This document shows, piece by piece, positions 19,832-27,932 of a DNA stretch of 64,000 bases; within the stretch, counting starts at the first letter, position 1, and each line of letters begins with the position of its first letter. The translations under genes and the position numbers were made by a program. This DNA is from Maricaulis sp. (lineage in GTDB: Bacteria; Pseudomonadota; Alphaproteobacteria; Caulobacterales; Maricaulaceae): the NCBI RefSeq assembly GCF_030149515.1, contig NZ_JASBRI010000024.1, positions 1 to 64,000 on the forward strand, in the 5' to 3' direction. The notes below the pieces were generated by a model. The model did not search any database. It saw only the letters and a list, made by a program, of their open reading frames with translations, and had not been told where the DNA came from.

Positions 19832-20665
19832 TCAGGCGCCGGGCTTGCGCGCCACGACTTCCAGGACCATCGGCGTCATCAGCAGCGAGGCCGGATCCTG
19901 TTCGCGCGCATGCAGGAAGACGCGGAAGGAGTCCGCGTCGCCGGGGTCGAGAAAGCCCAGCTCGACCAGCCGGTCGGGCGATTGCTTCAGCCATTCCATC
20001 GGCCAGGTCCAGATCCAGTCGCCCGGACGCGCGGCGTGGATGACGGGCGTCATCGGGCCCGGCTCCCAGCCCAGATTGGACATCAGGGCCGGCAGGCGCC
20101 GGCCGATTTCCGGATCGCCGCCGAAATGGACCCAGCTGCGGCGCACGGCCTCGATAAAGCGGTCGAAGACAGGCTCGCCGGGTTCGATGCGGAAACTGCG
20201 ATAATCGACATATTCCTGGGCGACGAACCGCCCGCCGGCCTTCAGCGCCTTGTCGATCCCGGCCATGACGCCCGGCACATTCGGCACGAAGGACAGGCAC
20301 CAGCGCGACCAGATCGCGTCGCATGCGGCGTGCGGCCAGTCCAGATCGGCAAGGTCGCTTTCGATCGTCTCTATATTGTCCAGGCCGCGCACCCGGGCGC
20401 CCTCGCGCAGCGCCTCGAGAAAACGGGCCGACTGGTCGACGGCGATCACACGGCCCTGCGGGCCGACAAGCCGGGCCAGGTCGAAGGCGGCATAACCCGG
20501 CCCCGCGCCCACATCCATCACCGTCATGCCCGGCCGGATACCGGCGCGGCGCCAGCCCGCCAGGGCCGTTTCGCGCCAGATGGCGTGCTGCTGGCCCAGG
20601 CGGCGCACTTCCACGTCGTCAGTGCCGATAATGTAGTCATTGTCTTCCAGACGGGCGTCGGACAT
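19832..20665 (-). CDS. class I SAM-dependent methyltransferase
   Basis: A 277-residue methyltransferase with Rossmann motif I MTVMDVGAGPGYAAFDLA, acidic motif at the end of strand 2 (GRVIAVDQSARF), and IESDLADLDWP for motif II. The start is the ATG preceded by GAGGAGAGGCCC. The frame remains open another 70 codons upstream, but without conserved content. The C-terminal 100 residues are rich in aromatics (SWVHFGGDPEIG, WIWTWPMEWL), as in small-molecule methyltransferases. The acceptor is unknown. Confidence 0.88.
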   Translation of the reverse strand: MSDARLEDNDYIIGTDDVEVRRLGQQHAIWRETALAGWRRAGIRPGMTVMDVGAGPGYAAFDLARLVGPQGRVIAVDQSARFLEALREGARVRGLDNIETIESDLADLDWPHAACDAIWSRWCLSFVPNVPGVMAGIDKALKAGGRFVAQEYVDYRSFRIEPGEPVFDRFIEAVRRSWVHFGGDPEIGRRLPALMSNLGWEPGPMTPVIHAARPGDWIWTWPMEWLKQSPDRLVELGFLDPGDADSFRVFLHAREQDPASLLMTPMVLEVVARKPGA

Positions 20666-20753
20666 GGGCCTCTCCTCGTTCAGGCGGAACGAGACTAGCG
20701 CCGGGCGGCACGGGATCGCCACCCGTTGTTTGCGGTTTGGGAGGGAAACGCCT

Positions 20754-20966
20754 TCAGCGGCGGGCGGGCAGAAAGTCCGTCTTGGACAGGGGCGGCACCT
20801 CGCGTTGCACGGCGAGATGCTGGCGGGCATCGGCCACCACATCGTAGGCATGCCATGCCGACCAGCTGAGTACAACTGTCATGACGACAGCCGCCGCCCA
20901 GCAGGCCAATGCCGCAGAACGGATATAGCCCGGCCAGCGAAGATCGGTTCGGTCCAGCATGTCCAT
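20754..20966 (-). CDS. small single-pass membrane protein
   Basis: A 70-residue protein: MDMLDRTDLRWPGYIRSAAL, then a hydrophobic segment LACWAAAVVMTVVLSWSAW, then a charged tail. An AAGG lies 3 bases before the first ATG and 9 before a second in-frame ATG at 20960, which may be the true start. Wobble positions are GC-rich as in neighbours. No family recognised. Upstream of it lies the large gene-free interval. Confidence 0.6.
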   Translation of the reverse strand: MDMLDRTDLRWPGYIRSAALACWAAAVVMTVVLSWSAWHAYDVVADARQHLAVQREVPPLSKTDFLPARR

Positions 20967-21063
20967 TTGCCTTGCGGCATCCCTGTGCGCCCGTCGGCAA
21001 GCATCTTGGCCATCCGGGTGGTTAACGCAGCTCATATTTGATTAATCTCTTGTTCAATATTCC

Positions 21064-21142
21064 CGCAAAGCGTGTTTCCCTTTGCGATTCAATACGCTTC
21101 ACACGTGTATTTTGTCATGAAACGACGACAAAATCCCGTGTG
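21064..21142. promoter_or_regulatory. AT-rich segment with stacked inverted repeats
   Basis: This is the most AT-rich stretch of the neighbourhood. It contains a perfect CGCAAAG/CTTTGCG repeat (21064-21086) and, next to it, a nested palindrome: outer arms CACACG (21100-21105) and CGTGTG (21137-21142), inner arms ATTTTGTC (21109-21116) and GACAAAAT (21127-21134). The arms are perfect and the loop is 10 bases. A GANTC methylation site (GATTC) lies at 21086-21090 and another (GAATC) near 21163. No gene starts near enough on the plus strand to explain it; it could serve the small membrane gene on the minus strand or be part of an origin-like region. Confidence 0.6.
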
Positions 21143-21329
21143 AGGCGAATATAGTGACAATGAGAATCACCCAGGGGAGAATTTGGCGGGCCAGCCGTGC
21201 GAGGCGCCAGGCGGCGGGCCGGGCCATGTCGGGAGCGGAGCGGGGCATCGTTCTCACCGGTGTCGTGGACCGGCGCGATCATGCCCGGTCCAGCGCTCCG
21301 GTCACATCAGATCGTTTGACGATCGCGTG

Positions 21330-21646
21330 AGTGGCGGCCGCAGGACATCCCCAAAAGCACCAACCGCCCGTCCCTGCCCCGAAGGGTCAGGCGGCGGGCG
21401 GCCGTGTTGCTTCCGGACCCGGTTCCAAGGAACCTTCCCCTTCCGCGCACTCCGGTCTTTGGGAACCGGAGCCAGTACCACCGAGGCGGCACTGCCATCG
21501 TTGCTTCCTCGTCCCCTCCCTTGCGGTCGGTTCAGTCTCTCCGGGTGACCAGCTCTTCCTGCAACGGGCCCTTTCGAGCCTGCCCTTTCCGAGCCGTCCT
21601 TCCTTTCGATCCCCGGGCCGTCCGGCCCGCTTCGGTCGCTGTCGAT
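21330..21646 (-). ncRNA. candidate structured non-coding RNA (unidentified)
   Basis: No frame in this interval shows coding-like composition. On the minus strand it folds into many clean stem-loops: CCGCCCG/CGGGCGG (21364-21401) enclosing a stem with a C-UUCG-G tetraloop at 21373-21391, GGTTCC-TT-GGAACC (21421-21434), and CTCCGGT/ACCGGAG (21450-21471). The UUCG loop is proper only when read from the minus strand, which sets the orientation. A sigma-70-like promoter, TTGCGC, 17-base spacer, TTTACT, lies at 21653-21681. GGA triplets are frequent, about sixteen. I checked for signatures of RNase P RNA, tmRNA tag and SRP RNA and found none. Boundaries are approximate. Confidence 0.5.
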
Positions 21647-21700
21647 GATTGAAGTAAACCAGTGGCGGGCCGGCCGCGCAATGCACGGAACAACGCGTTT

Positions 21701-21763
21701 CGTGGACAAGTTATCGCTTCTGGTGGAAAAACTCCCGGGATCTGTGGACATCCTGGTGAAAAC
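21701..21763. promoter_or_regulatory. three DnaA-box-like sites spaced 21 bp apart
   Basis: On the plus strand GTGGACAA (21702), GTGGAAAA (21723) and GTGGACAT (21744) begin exactly 21 bases apart, two helical turns. Each 9-mer (CGTGGACAA, GGTGGAAAA, TGTGGACAT) differs from the DnaA box TGTGGATAA at two positions. A related GGTGAAAAC follows at 21755. They sit just upstream of the candidate RNA promoter and just downstream of the fad terminator. DnaA binding is an inference from the match and phasing. Confidence 0.5.
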
Positions 21764-21797
21764 TTCCAACACCCCGAAATCATGCCCGGATTAGCCG

Positions 21798-21832
21798 CAA
21801 AGAAAAGCCGGCGCAATCACTATTGCGCCGGC
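21798..21832 (-). terminator. intrinsic terminator of the fad cluster
   Basis: A perfect 11-base-pair stem GCCGGCGCAAT (21807-21817) / ATTGCGCCGGC (21822-21832) with a 4-base loop is followed on the minus strand by TTTTCTTT. It begins 26 bases after the fadJ stop codon, so it ends the beta-oxidation transcript. It also isolates the downstream RNA candidate from that operon. Confidence 0.93.
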
Positions 21833-21857
21833 CTCCCGCATCAATGGCAGTGGCGGA

Positions 21858-24068
21858 CTATTCCGCCGCGACCGGCTCCCTCGCGCCGAAACGCTGGTAG
21901 AAGGTCTCACCCTTCTCGGCCATCTCCTCCAGGAGTGCCGGTACCTTGAACTGGTCGCCGTATTTCGCTTCCAGCTCGCCCGCCCGTTCCACAAAAGCCT
22001 TCGCACCGACCGTATCGATGAAGGAGAGCGTGCCGCCGGTATAGGGTGCAAAGCCCCAGCCGAGAATCGAGCCGACATCGGCTTCGCGCGGATCGGCAAC
22101 GATGCCCTCTTCCATGCAGCGCGCCGCTTCCAGCGCCTGGGCATAGAGAATGCGGTCCCTGATCTCGTCGGCCGTCGGCTGGTCTGCGGCATACCGGCCG
22201 CCCGGCGCGAACTGTTCCAGCTCCGGCCAGAGCCGCTTCGGCTGCCCCTTCTCGGCCGGATAGTCGTAGAAGCCCCTGGCGTTCTTGCGGCCGAGACGGT
22301 CATACTCCTCGACCATCTTGAACAGGATCGGCTCGGTACCCGACGGCTCGTACTGGTCGCCCAGATCGGCCTGGGTCTGCTTGATCAGCTTCACGCCGAG
22401 ATCCAGCGCCACCTCGTCCTGCAGGGAGAGCGGGCCGACCGGCATGCCGGCCATTTTCGCGGCGTTCTCGATCAGCGCCGGCTTGACGCCTTCGCCCAGC
22501 ATTTTCAGTCCTTCGCCCACATAGCGCATGACGCAGCGATTGGCGTAGAAGCCGCGCGTGTCGGAGACGACGATCGGCGTCTTCTTGATCCTGGTGACGA
22601 AGTCGATGGCGCGCGAGAGCGCGTAATCGCCCGTCTTCTCGCCCACGATGATCTCGACCAGGTTCATCTTCTCGACCGGCGAGAAGAAGTGGATGCCGAT
22701 GAAATTCTCCGGACGGTCCGACGCCTTGGCCAGCGAGGTGATCGGAATGGAGGAAGTGTTCGAACCGAAGACCGCATCCTTGCCGATCTCGGCCTCGGCC
22801 ATCTTGGTGATCTTGGCCTTGAGTTCGGAATTCTCGAACACGGCTTCGACCACCAGATCGACATCCTTGATCAGGGTATAATCGGTGGTCGGGGTGATCA
22901 GCGAGGCCAGCCTTTCCGCCTTCTCCGCGGTCAGCTTGCCCTTGGACACACCCTTCTGGAAGAAGTCGACTGCGTGCTGCTTGCCCTTGTCGGCGCCTTC
23001 CTGACTGGCATCGATCAGCACAATCTCGATGCCCGCCTGGGCCGAGACGGTGGCGATGCCCGCCCCCATGAAGCCGGCGCCGATGATGGCGATCTTCTTC
23101 ACGTCCCGCTTCTCCTGACCTTCCGGACGGCGGCCGCCCTTGTCCAGCTCCTGCTTGGACAGGAAGATCGAACGGATCATGTTGCGGCTTTCCGGGCGCA
23201 GCAAAAGCTTGGTGAAATACCGGCTCTCGATGCGGATCGCCTGGTCCATGGAGACCTGGGATCCTTCATAGACGCAGGACAGGATATAGCGCTGGGCCGG
23301 GTAGTTGCCGTAGGTGTTCTTGCGCAGCATCGGGCTGGCGGCACCGAAGACCTGGGCACCGGCGGGATGGTAGGGGCCGCCGCCGGGGAATTTGAACTTG
23401 TCGCCGTCCCAGGGCTGGGTCGCCTTTTTCGGATCGTCCTTGACCAGCTGCCTGGCCGTGGCGACCAGTTCCGCCAGCGGCGCCGTGGCGTCGACGATGC
23501 CCTGCTGCTGAGCCGTGGCAGCGTCGAGCTGCTGGCCCTGCAGCAGCACCGGCGCAGCATTCATCACGCCGACCAGGCGCGGCAGGCGCTGGGTGCCGCC
23601 GCCGCCCGGCAGCACGCCGACCATGGCTTCCGGCAGGCCCAGCTTGGCCTTGGGATTGTCGGTCGGCATCACCCGGTAGTGGCAAGCCAGCGCAATCTCG
23701 AACCCGCCGCCCAGCGCCAGCCCGTTGATCGCCGCAGCAATCGGCTTGCCGCAGGTTTCCAGGGCCCGGAAGGTCTTGTTGAGACGGAAGCACTGGTCGA
23801 ACAGTTTCGCCTTCATCTCGTCTTCCGGCAGTTTGGCCAGCTCGGCCGAGGACCCGCCCAGTTCGGACAGATCGGCACCGGCGCAGAAGGCGTCCTTGCC
23901 GGAGGTGATGACGACACCCTTGATGGCGTCGTCCTCGACGATTTGTTTCGTCAGCGCGTCGAAGTCGTCCATGACTTCCGCAGAGATGACATTCATCGAC
24001 TTGCCCGGACTGTCGAAGGTGACCAGGGCAATGCCGTCATTGTCGGTTTCGAGTGTGAAGTTTTTCAT
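21858..24068 (-). CDS. fadJ: multifunctional enoyl-CoA hydratase/3-hydroxyacyl-CoA dehydrogenase
   Basis: The large subunit of the beta-oxidation complex: hydrates trans-2-enoyl-CoA and oxidises 3-hydroxyacyl-CoA with NAD. 736 residues. Residues about 1-190 are the crotonase domain (SGKDAFCAGADLSEL, INGLALGGGFEIALACHYR, with the two catalytic Glu region at PEAMVGVLPGGGGTQRLPRL). From about 325 the Rossmann NAD site reads IAIIGAGFMGAGIATVSAQAG. The dehydrogenase C-terminal domains follow (ENFIGIHFFSPVEKM, VSDTRGFYANR). FadB/FadJ type; I use fadJ because the thiolase partner is next to it and no anaerobic/aerobic distinction can be drawn. It is last in the cluster, 12 bases after the small lipoprotein gene. 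Confidence 0.95.
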   Translation of the reverse strand: MKNFTLETDNDGIALVTFDSPGKSMNVISAEVMDDFDALTKQIVEDDAIKGVVITSGKDAFCAGADLSELGGSSAELAKLPEDEMKAKLFDQCFRLNKTFRALETCGKPIAAAINGLALGGGFEIALACHYRVMPTDNPKAKLGLPEAMVGVLPGGGGTQRLPRLVGVMNAAPVLLQGQQLDAATAQQQGIVDATAPLAELVATARQLVKDDPKKATQPWDGDKFKFPGGGPYHPAGAQVFGAASPMLRKNTYGNYPAQRYILSCVYEGSQVSMDQAIRIESRYFTKLLLRPESRNMIRSIFLSKQELDKGGRRPEGQEKRDVKKIAIIGAGFMGAGIATVSAQAGIEIVLIDASQEGADKGKQHAVDFFQKGVSKGKLTAEKAERLASLITPTTDYTLIKDVDLVVEAVFENSELKAKITKMAEAEIGKDAVFGSNTSSIPITSLAKASDRPENFIGIHFFSPVEKMNLVEIIVGEKTGDYALSRAIDFVTRIKKTPIVVSDTRGFYANRCVMRYVGEGLKMLGEGVKPALIENAAKMAGMPVGPLSLQDEVALDLGVKLIKQTQADLGDQYEPSGTEPILFKMVEEYDRLGRKNARGFYDYPAEKGQPKRLWPELEQFAPGGRYAADQPTADEIRDRILYAQALEAARCMEEGIVADPREADVGSILGWGFAPYTGGTLSFIDTVGAKAFVERAGELEAKYGDQFKVPALLEEMAEKGETFYQRFGAREPVAAE

Positions 24069-24080
24069 CGTTCAATTCTC

Positions 24081-24398
24081 TCAGTGTCTGAGAATGATCT
24101 GCTCACTCACTACTTGGCGAGCGGACAGATCGTAGTTCAGTTCAAGAATGGGGCTGCCAATTTCGCCGCATCCCAACGCAACCATTTCGGCGTTCGGATC
24201 CACAAAGGCATGGCTGATCTCATCGCCTTCGCACCAGCTCAAACCGTCACGCTGCCGGTGCGCATTGTAAGCCGCATTGAGTGCGTCGCGTGTCAGACCA
24301 TTCGGCAAGCCGGCCCGCCAGACCACGCGATCACTCGCTTGGGATGCGCAAGAAGCCATGCCAATGCAGGCGAGACTTATGGTGACCCCACGCCACAT
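24081..24398 (-). CDS. small lipoprotein embedded between thiolase and fadJ
   Basis: A 105-residue frame MWRGVTISLACIGMASCASQ with lipobox MASC at Cys17, then a compact mature region with two further cysteines (LSWCEGDE, VALGCGEIG). It begins 6 bases after the thiolase stop and ends 12 bases before the fadJ start, so it is inside the operon. Unlike its neighbours it uses many A/T-ending codons (AGT, TCT, GCA, CAA, GAT). No clear ribosome site is visible, and translation may be coupled to the thiolase stop. I recognise no family. Recent insertion by transfer is my inference. Confidence 0.7.
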   Translation of the reverse strand: MWRGVTISLACIGMASCASQASDRVVWRAGLPNGLTRDALNAAYNAHRQRDGLSWCEGDEISHAFVDPNAEMVALGCGEIGSPILELNYDLSARQVVSEQIILRH

Positions 24399-24403
24399 GA
24401 TGC

Positions 24404-25609
24404 CTAGACCCGCTCGATGATCGTCGCGGTGCCCATGCCGCCGCCGACGCAGAGCGTCGTCAGCGCGGTGGACTTGCCGGAGCGTTCCAGCTCGTCGAGC
24501 ACGGTGCCCAGGATCATCGCGCCGGTGGCGCCCAGCGGGTGGCCCATGGCGATGGCGCCACCGTTCACATTCATGATGTCGTGGTCGATGTCGTAGGCCT
24601 GCATCAGGCGCAGCACGACGGCGGCAAAGGCCTCGTTGAGCTCCCACAGGTCGATATCGTCCTTGGTCATGCCGGCCTTCTTGAGCACTTTGGCCGTCAC
24701 CGGCACGGGGCCGGTGAGCATGATGGTCGGCTCCGAACCGATCGAGGCCATGGCGCGGATGCGGGCGCGCGGCTTGAGGCCCGCCTTCTCGCCGGCTTCC
24801 TTCGAGCCCACGAGCACCATGGCGGACCCGTCGACAATGCCCGAGGAATTGCCGCCGGTGTGCACCCAGTTGAGGTATTCCACTTCCGGGTAGCGCTGCG
24901 TGGCGACGGCCTCGAAACCGACGAAGTCGGAGAGGTCCTTGAAGGCCGATTTCAGCGAGCCCAGCCCCTGCATGTCCGTGTCCGGGCGCATGTGCTCGTC
25001 ATGGTCGAGAATGTTCAGGCCCAGCTGGTCCTTCACCGGCACGACGGACCGGGAGAAGCGGCCTTCCTTCCAGGCCCGCGCGGCGCGCTTCTGGCTCTCC
25101 ACGGCATAGGCGTCGACATCGTCGCGCGAGAAGCCGTACTTGGTGGCGATCAGGTCGGCGGAGACGCCCTGGGGCACGATGTAGTGGTCGAAGGAAATCT
25201 CCGGATCGGCGCCCATCGCGCCGCCATCGGAGCCCATCGGCACGCGCGACATCGCTTCCACCCCGCCGCCGATGGCGAAATCGGCCTCGCCGGACATCAC
25301 CTTGGCCGCGGCCACATTCACCGCTTCCAGGCCCGAGGCACAGAACCGGTTGAGCTGGTAACCGCCGGTAGTCTCGGCATAGTCGGCATTGATCACGGCG
25401 GAGCGCGCGATATTGGCCCCCTGCTCGCCCACGGGGGAGACGACCCCCATGATGACATCATCCACGAGGGCAGTGTCTAGTTCGTTGCGGTCGCGGATCG
25501 CCTCGAGCTGCTGGGTGGCCAGCTGCAACGCGGTGATCTCGTTCAGCGCTCCGTTCTTTTTCTTGCCCCGCGGGGTTCGCGTGGCGTCGAAGATATAGGC
25601 TTCGGTCAT
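24404..25609 (-). CDS. fadA: acetyl-CoA C-acyltransferase (thiolase)
   Basis: Thiolase cleaving 3-ketoacyl-CoA in beta-oxidation. 401 residues beginning [20 protein letters not shown]. The nucleophilic Cys is in [16 protein letters not shown], the active-site His in [15 protein letters not shown], and the second Cys in [18 protein letters not shown] at the C-terminus. These are complete and in the family positions. It partners the FadJ-type enzyme two genes downstream. The 229 bases upstream hold a palindromic repeat and no clear promoter, so it is probably read through from the dehydrogenase genes. Confidence 0.96.
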   Translation of the reverse strand: MTEAYIFDATRTPRGKKKNGALNEITALQLATQQLEAIRDRNELDTALVDDVIMGVVSPVGEQGANIARSAVINADYAETTGGYQLNRFCASGLEAVNVAAAKVMSGEADFAIGGGVEAMSRVPMGSDGGAMGADPEISFDHYIVPQGVSADLIATKYGFSRDDVDAYAVESQKRAARAWKEGRFSRSVVPVKDQLGLNILDHDEHMRPDTDMQGLGSLKSAFKDLSDFVGFEAVATQRYPEVEYLNWVHTGGNSSGIVDGSAMVLVGSKEAGEKAGLKPRARIRAMASIGSEPTIMLTGPVPVTAKVLKKAGMTKDDIDLWELNEAFAAVVLRLMQAYDIDHDIMNVNGGAIAMGHPLGATGAMILGTVLDELERSGKSTALTTLCVGGGMGTATIIERV

Positions 25610-25663
25610 AGTGGCTTCCTTTCCCTTGGCGGGTTGGTTTCCTTTATCGACTCAACTGGTTTT

Positions 25664-25826
25664 TCTTCCCCGCCTGCGGGGAAGTGGGCCGCGGCAGCGC
25701 CGCGGGTCGAAGGGGCGGCGCGAAGCGCCGTAAGACAGCGGCGCACGGCTCCACCATTCCGCCGCGTGACGCGGCGGCCCCTCCCCCGCTTCGCGGGTCC
25801 CCCTCCCCACATCGTGGGGAGGAAAG
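25664..25826. repeat. intergenic palindromic repeat, copy A
   Basis: A block of about 163 bases made of successive stem-loops: CTTCCCC/GGGGAAG, GGCAGCGCCGC, GGGGCGGCGCGAAGCGCC, CCGCCGCGTGACGCGGCGG, CCGCTTCGCGG and CCTCCCCAC/GTGGGGAGG. The same order of motifs (TTCTTCCCC, GAAGTGGGCCG, GGGTCGAAGGGGCGGCGCG, ATTCCGCCGCG, GGCGGCCCCTCC, TCCCCCTCCCC) appears in copy B at 26468-26636. It is the mobile intergenic palindromic type (REP/RIME-like). Confidence 0.85.
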
Positions 25827-25838
25827 TGCGTTTGTGCC

Positions 25839-26444
25839 TCACCCATCCTCGTCCTCCTGGTCCTCGACCATGTGGAAGGCGACGGCGTGTTCGCCGCGTT
25901 CATTGAGCGCGTGGGCGAGACGCAGGCGTTCCTCGACCGGCTTGTTCTGGGAGAGCTTGGCCTTGCCCTCCAGCCGGTTGATTTCGAACTCGAAGACCTG
26001 GATGGACGCCTCCAGCCGGGACCGCATCCCGGGCTCGATATGGGTGATGCGCCATTCGGCCTCGAAATCGGCAACCTGGGAAGAGAGTGCCCGCTCGGCC
26101 TCTTCGGCGTCCAGGGGAGCCAGGGTGCCGAAAGCGTGCACGGCGACATAATTCCAGGTCGGCACATTGACCGATGGATTGGCGTACCAGGTCGGCGAAA
26201 CATAGGCGTGCGGGCCGGAGAAAACGGCGATCGCCTCCCTGCCCGCCTTGATCGCCTCGGAGACCGGATTGGCCATGGCCACATGCCCGATCAGCACCTG
26301 GCGCTCGTCGGCCAGTTTCAGCGGGATATGCGTCGCCGCCAGGTCCGGCATGCCCGGCACCAGAAGGAGCGCGAAGTCGTAGGTGCGCATCAGCGAGCGC
26401 ATCTCGGCTTCGTCGTTCATGCGGAAGGCGGGCGGGATGTACAT
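25839..26444 (-). CDS. PaiB-family FMN-binding negative regulator-like protein
   Basis: A 201-residue protein of the PaiB family with a split-barrel flavin-binding fold. The family hallmarks are the N-terminal MYIPPAFRMNDEAEM, then THIPL, a GHVAMANP block, and GPHAYVSPTWYANPSVNVPTWNYVAVHAFG. The PaiB name comes from Bacillus, where it affects degradative enzymes; in proteobacteria it is usually of unknown function. It sits between thiolase and dehydrogenase genes on the same strand but is flanked on both sides by palindromic repeats, so it may be a later addition to the cluster. Confidence 0.9.
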   Translation of the reverse strand: MYIPPAFRMNDEAEMRSLMRTYDFALLLVPGMPDLAATHIPLKLADERQVLIGHVAMANPVSEAIKAGREAIAVFSGPHAYVSPTWYANPSVNVPTWNYVAVHAFGTLAPLDAEEAERALSSQVADFEAEWRITHIEPGMRSRLEASIQVFEFEINRLEGKAKLSQNKPVEERLRLAHALNERGEHAVAFHMVEDQEDEDG

Positions 26445-26467
26445 CTAGGAGACCTCCGGCGCCGTCT

Positions 26468-26636
26468 TTCTTCCCCACCTCAGTGGGGAAGTGGGCCGAT
26501 GCGAAGCATCGGGTCGAAGGGGCGGCGCGAAGCGCCGGGAAACGGTCTAGCCTGGCGCGAACATTCCGCCGCGCAGATGCGCGGCGGCCCCTCCACCGCT
26601 TCGCGGTCCCCCTCCCCGCTGACGTGGAGAGAAAAA
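26468..26636. repeat. intergenic palindromic repeat, copy B
   Basis: The second copy of the element at 25664-25826, in the same orientation about 800 bases away on the other side of the PaiB gene. Diverged at the tips of the hairpins (for example GGGCCGATGCGAAGCATCGGG here against GGGCCGCGGCAGCGCCGCGGG there, read in two parts) but with conserved stems, meaning compensating changes keep the pairing. This suggests selection or transposition of a folded unit. Confidence 0.85.
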
Positions 26637-26656
26637 GGCGACTGCGCATTCCATCC

Positions 26657-27826
26657 CTAGAGCGTCCTCGCGATGAGCAGTTTCATGATCTCGTTGGTGC
26701 CGCCATAAATCCGCTGGACGCGGCTGTCGCGCCACATGCGGGCGATGGGGTATTCGTTCATGTAGCCATAGCCGCCGTGCAGCTGGACGCATTCGTCGAT
26801 CACCTCGTTCTGGGCGTCGGAGACCCAGTATTTCGCCATGGAGGCGGTCGCCGGATCGAGCTCGTTCCTCATCAGCCGTTCCGAGCAGTGATGGACGAAA
26901 ACCTCGGCCATGGTCGCCTTGGTCTTGCATTCGGCCAGTTTGAACTGGGTATTCTGGAATTTCAGGACCGGCCGGCCGAAGGCTTCACGCTCCTTGACGT
27001 AATTGATCGTCTCATGAAGCGCACGCTTCATGGCGCCGACGCCCTGCACCGCGATCTGCAGGCGCTCCTGGGGCAATTGCTGCATCAGCTGGATGAAGCC
27101 CTGGCCCTCTTCCTGGCCGAGCAGCGCATCGGCGGGCACCCATACATCCTCGAAGAAGAGCTCGGCCGTGTCCTGCGCCTTCATGCCGACCTTGTCCAGG
27201 AGCCGGCCGCGCTTGAACCCCTCCGCCTTGTCGGTCTCCACCATGAAGAGGGAAACGCCGTCGAACCCTTTCTCCGGATCGGTCTTGGCCACGACAATGA
27301 CGAAATTCGCCGAGCCGCCATTGGTGATGAAGGTCTTCGAGCCGTTGATGCGATAGCCGTTTCCGTCCTTGACGGCCGTGGTCTTGACGTTCTGCAGGTC
27401 GGAGCCCGTTCCCGGCTCGCTCATGGCGATGGCGCCGATCAACTCGCCGGAGATCATGCGCGGAAGGATCGATGCCTTCTGCTCCTCCGACCCGTAATGG
27501 GTCACATAGGGTGCGACGATGGAATTGTGCAGGCCGACGCCCCAGCCGCTCGCACCCACTTCCGCGCCGGCGGTGTGGAAGACGTATTCATGACCCCAAT
27601 CGCCGCCGGCCCCGCCATATTCTTCCGGTACGGAAGGACACAGGATTCCGGCCTCGCCGGCCTTGGTCCAGATCTCGCGATCGACCATGCCTGCCGCTTC
27701 CCAGCGCTCGGCATGGGGCACGCATTCCCTGGCCATGAAGCCGCGCACGGCATCCTCGAAAATGCGCACATCCTCGCGGTCGAGAAAGGCGGGCCTTGGC
27801 ACGTTGAGCGGATCCTGGAACATCAA
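26657..27826 (-). CDS. acyl-CoA dehydrogenase (short/medium/long-chain type)
   Basis: A flavin dehydrogenase making trans-2-enoyl-CoA, 389 residues, the standard homotetrameric length. Seen: substrate/FAD loop AIAMSEPGTGSDLQNVKTTA, NGSKTFITNGGSANFVIVVAKTD, and C-terminal QLHGGYGYMNEYPIARMWRDSRVQRIYGGTNEIMKLLIARTL. The Glu in GGTNEIM is at the position of the catalytic base of the medium/short-chain enzymes. Probably second gene of the cluster, 106 bases after the larger dehydrogenase. Chain-length specificity is unknown. Confidence 0.94.
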   Translation of the reverse strand: MMFQDPLNVPRPAFLDREDVRIFEDAVRGFMARECVPHAERWEAAGMVDREIWTKAGEAGILCPSVPEEYGGAGGDWGHEYVFHTAGAEVGASGWGVGLHNSIVAPYVTHYGSEEQKASILPRMISGELIGAIAMSEPGTGSDLQNVKTTAVKDGNGYRINGSKTFITNGGSANFVIVVAKTDPEKGFDGVSLFMVETDKAEGFKRGRLLDKVGMKAQDTAELFFEDVWVPADALLGQEEGQGFIQLMQQLPQERLQIAVQGVGAMKRALHETINYVKEREAFGRPVLKFQNTQFKLAECKTKATMAEVFVHHCSERLMRNELDPATASMAKYWVSDAQNEVIDECVQLHGGYGYMNEYPIARMWRDSRVQRIYGGTNEIMKLLIARTL

Positions 27827-27932
27827 CCGTCCTCCCCAAGAGGTCTTGTTTGTCGTTGTGGTGCCGAGCCGAGCCCGGAAGGGCGGGCCGCTCTCCTGGT
27901 GGAACGGTCCCGCCGGAACTCTGGGCCGGAAG

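Noticed and set aside
21302-21772. Minus-strand open frame of 156 codons in the large gap
   Set aside because: Composition is poor: many AGG, AGA, CGA and GGA codons, AT-ending codons mixed in, no domain and no ribosome site. The stem-loops in the same stretch explain it better as RNA.
21040-21860. Chromosomal replication origin
   Set aside because: DnaA-like sites, AT-rich part and GANTC sites are suggestive, but the boxes each have two mismatches, the AT-rich part is 600 bases away, and the neighbours (fad genes, methyltransferase) are not the usual origin neighbours. Kept as a finding, not a call.
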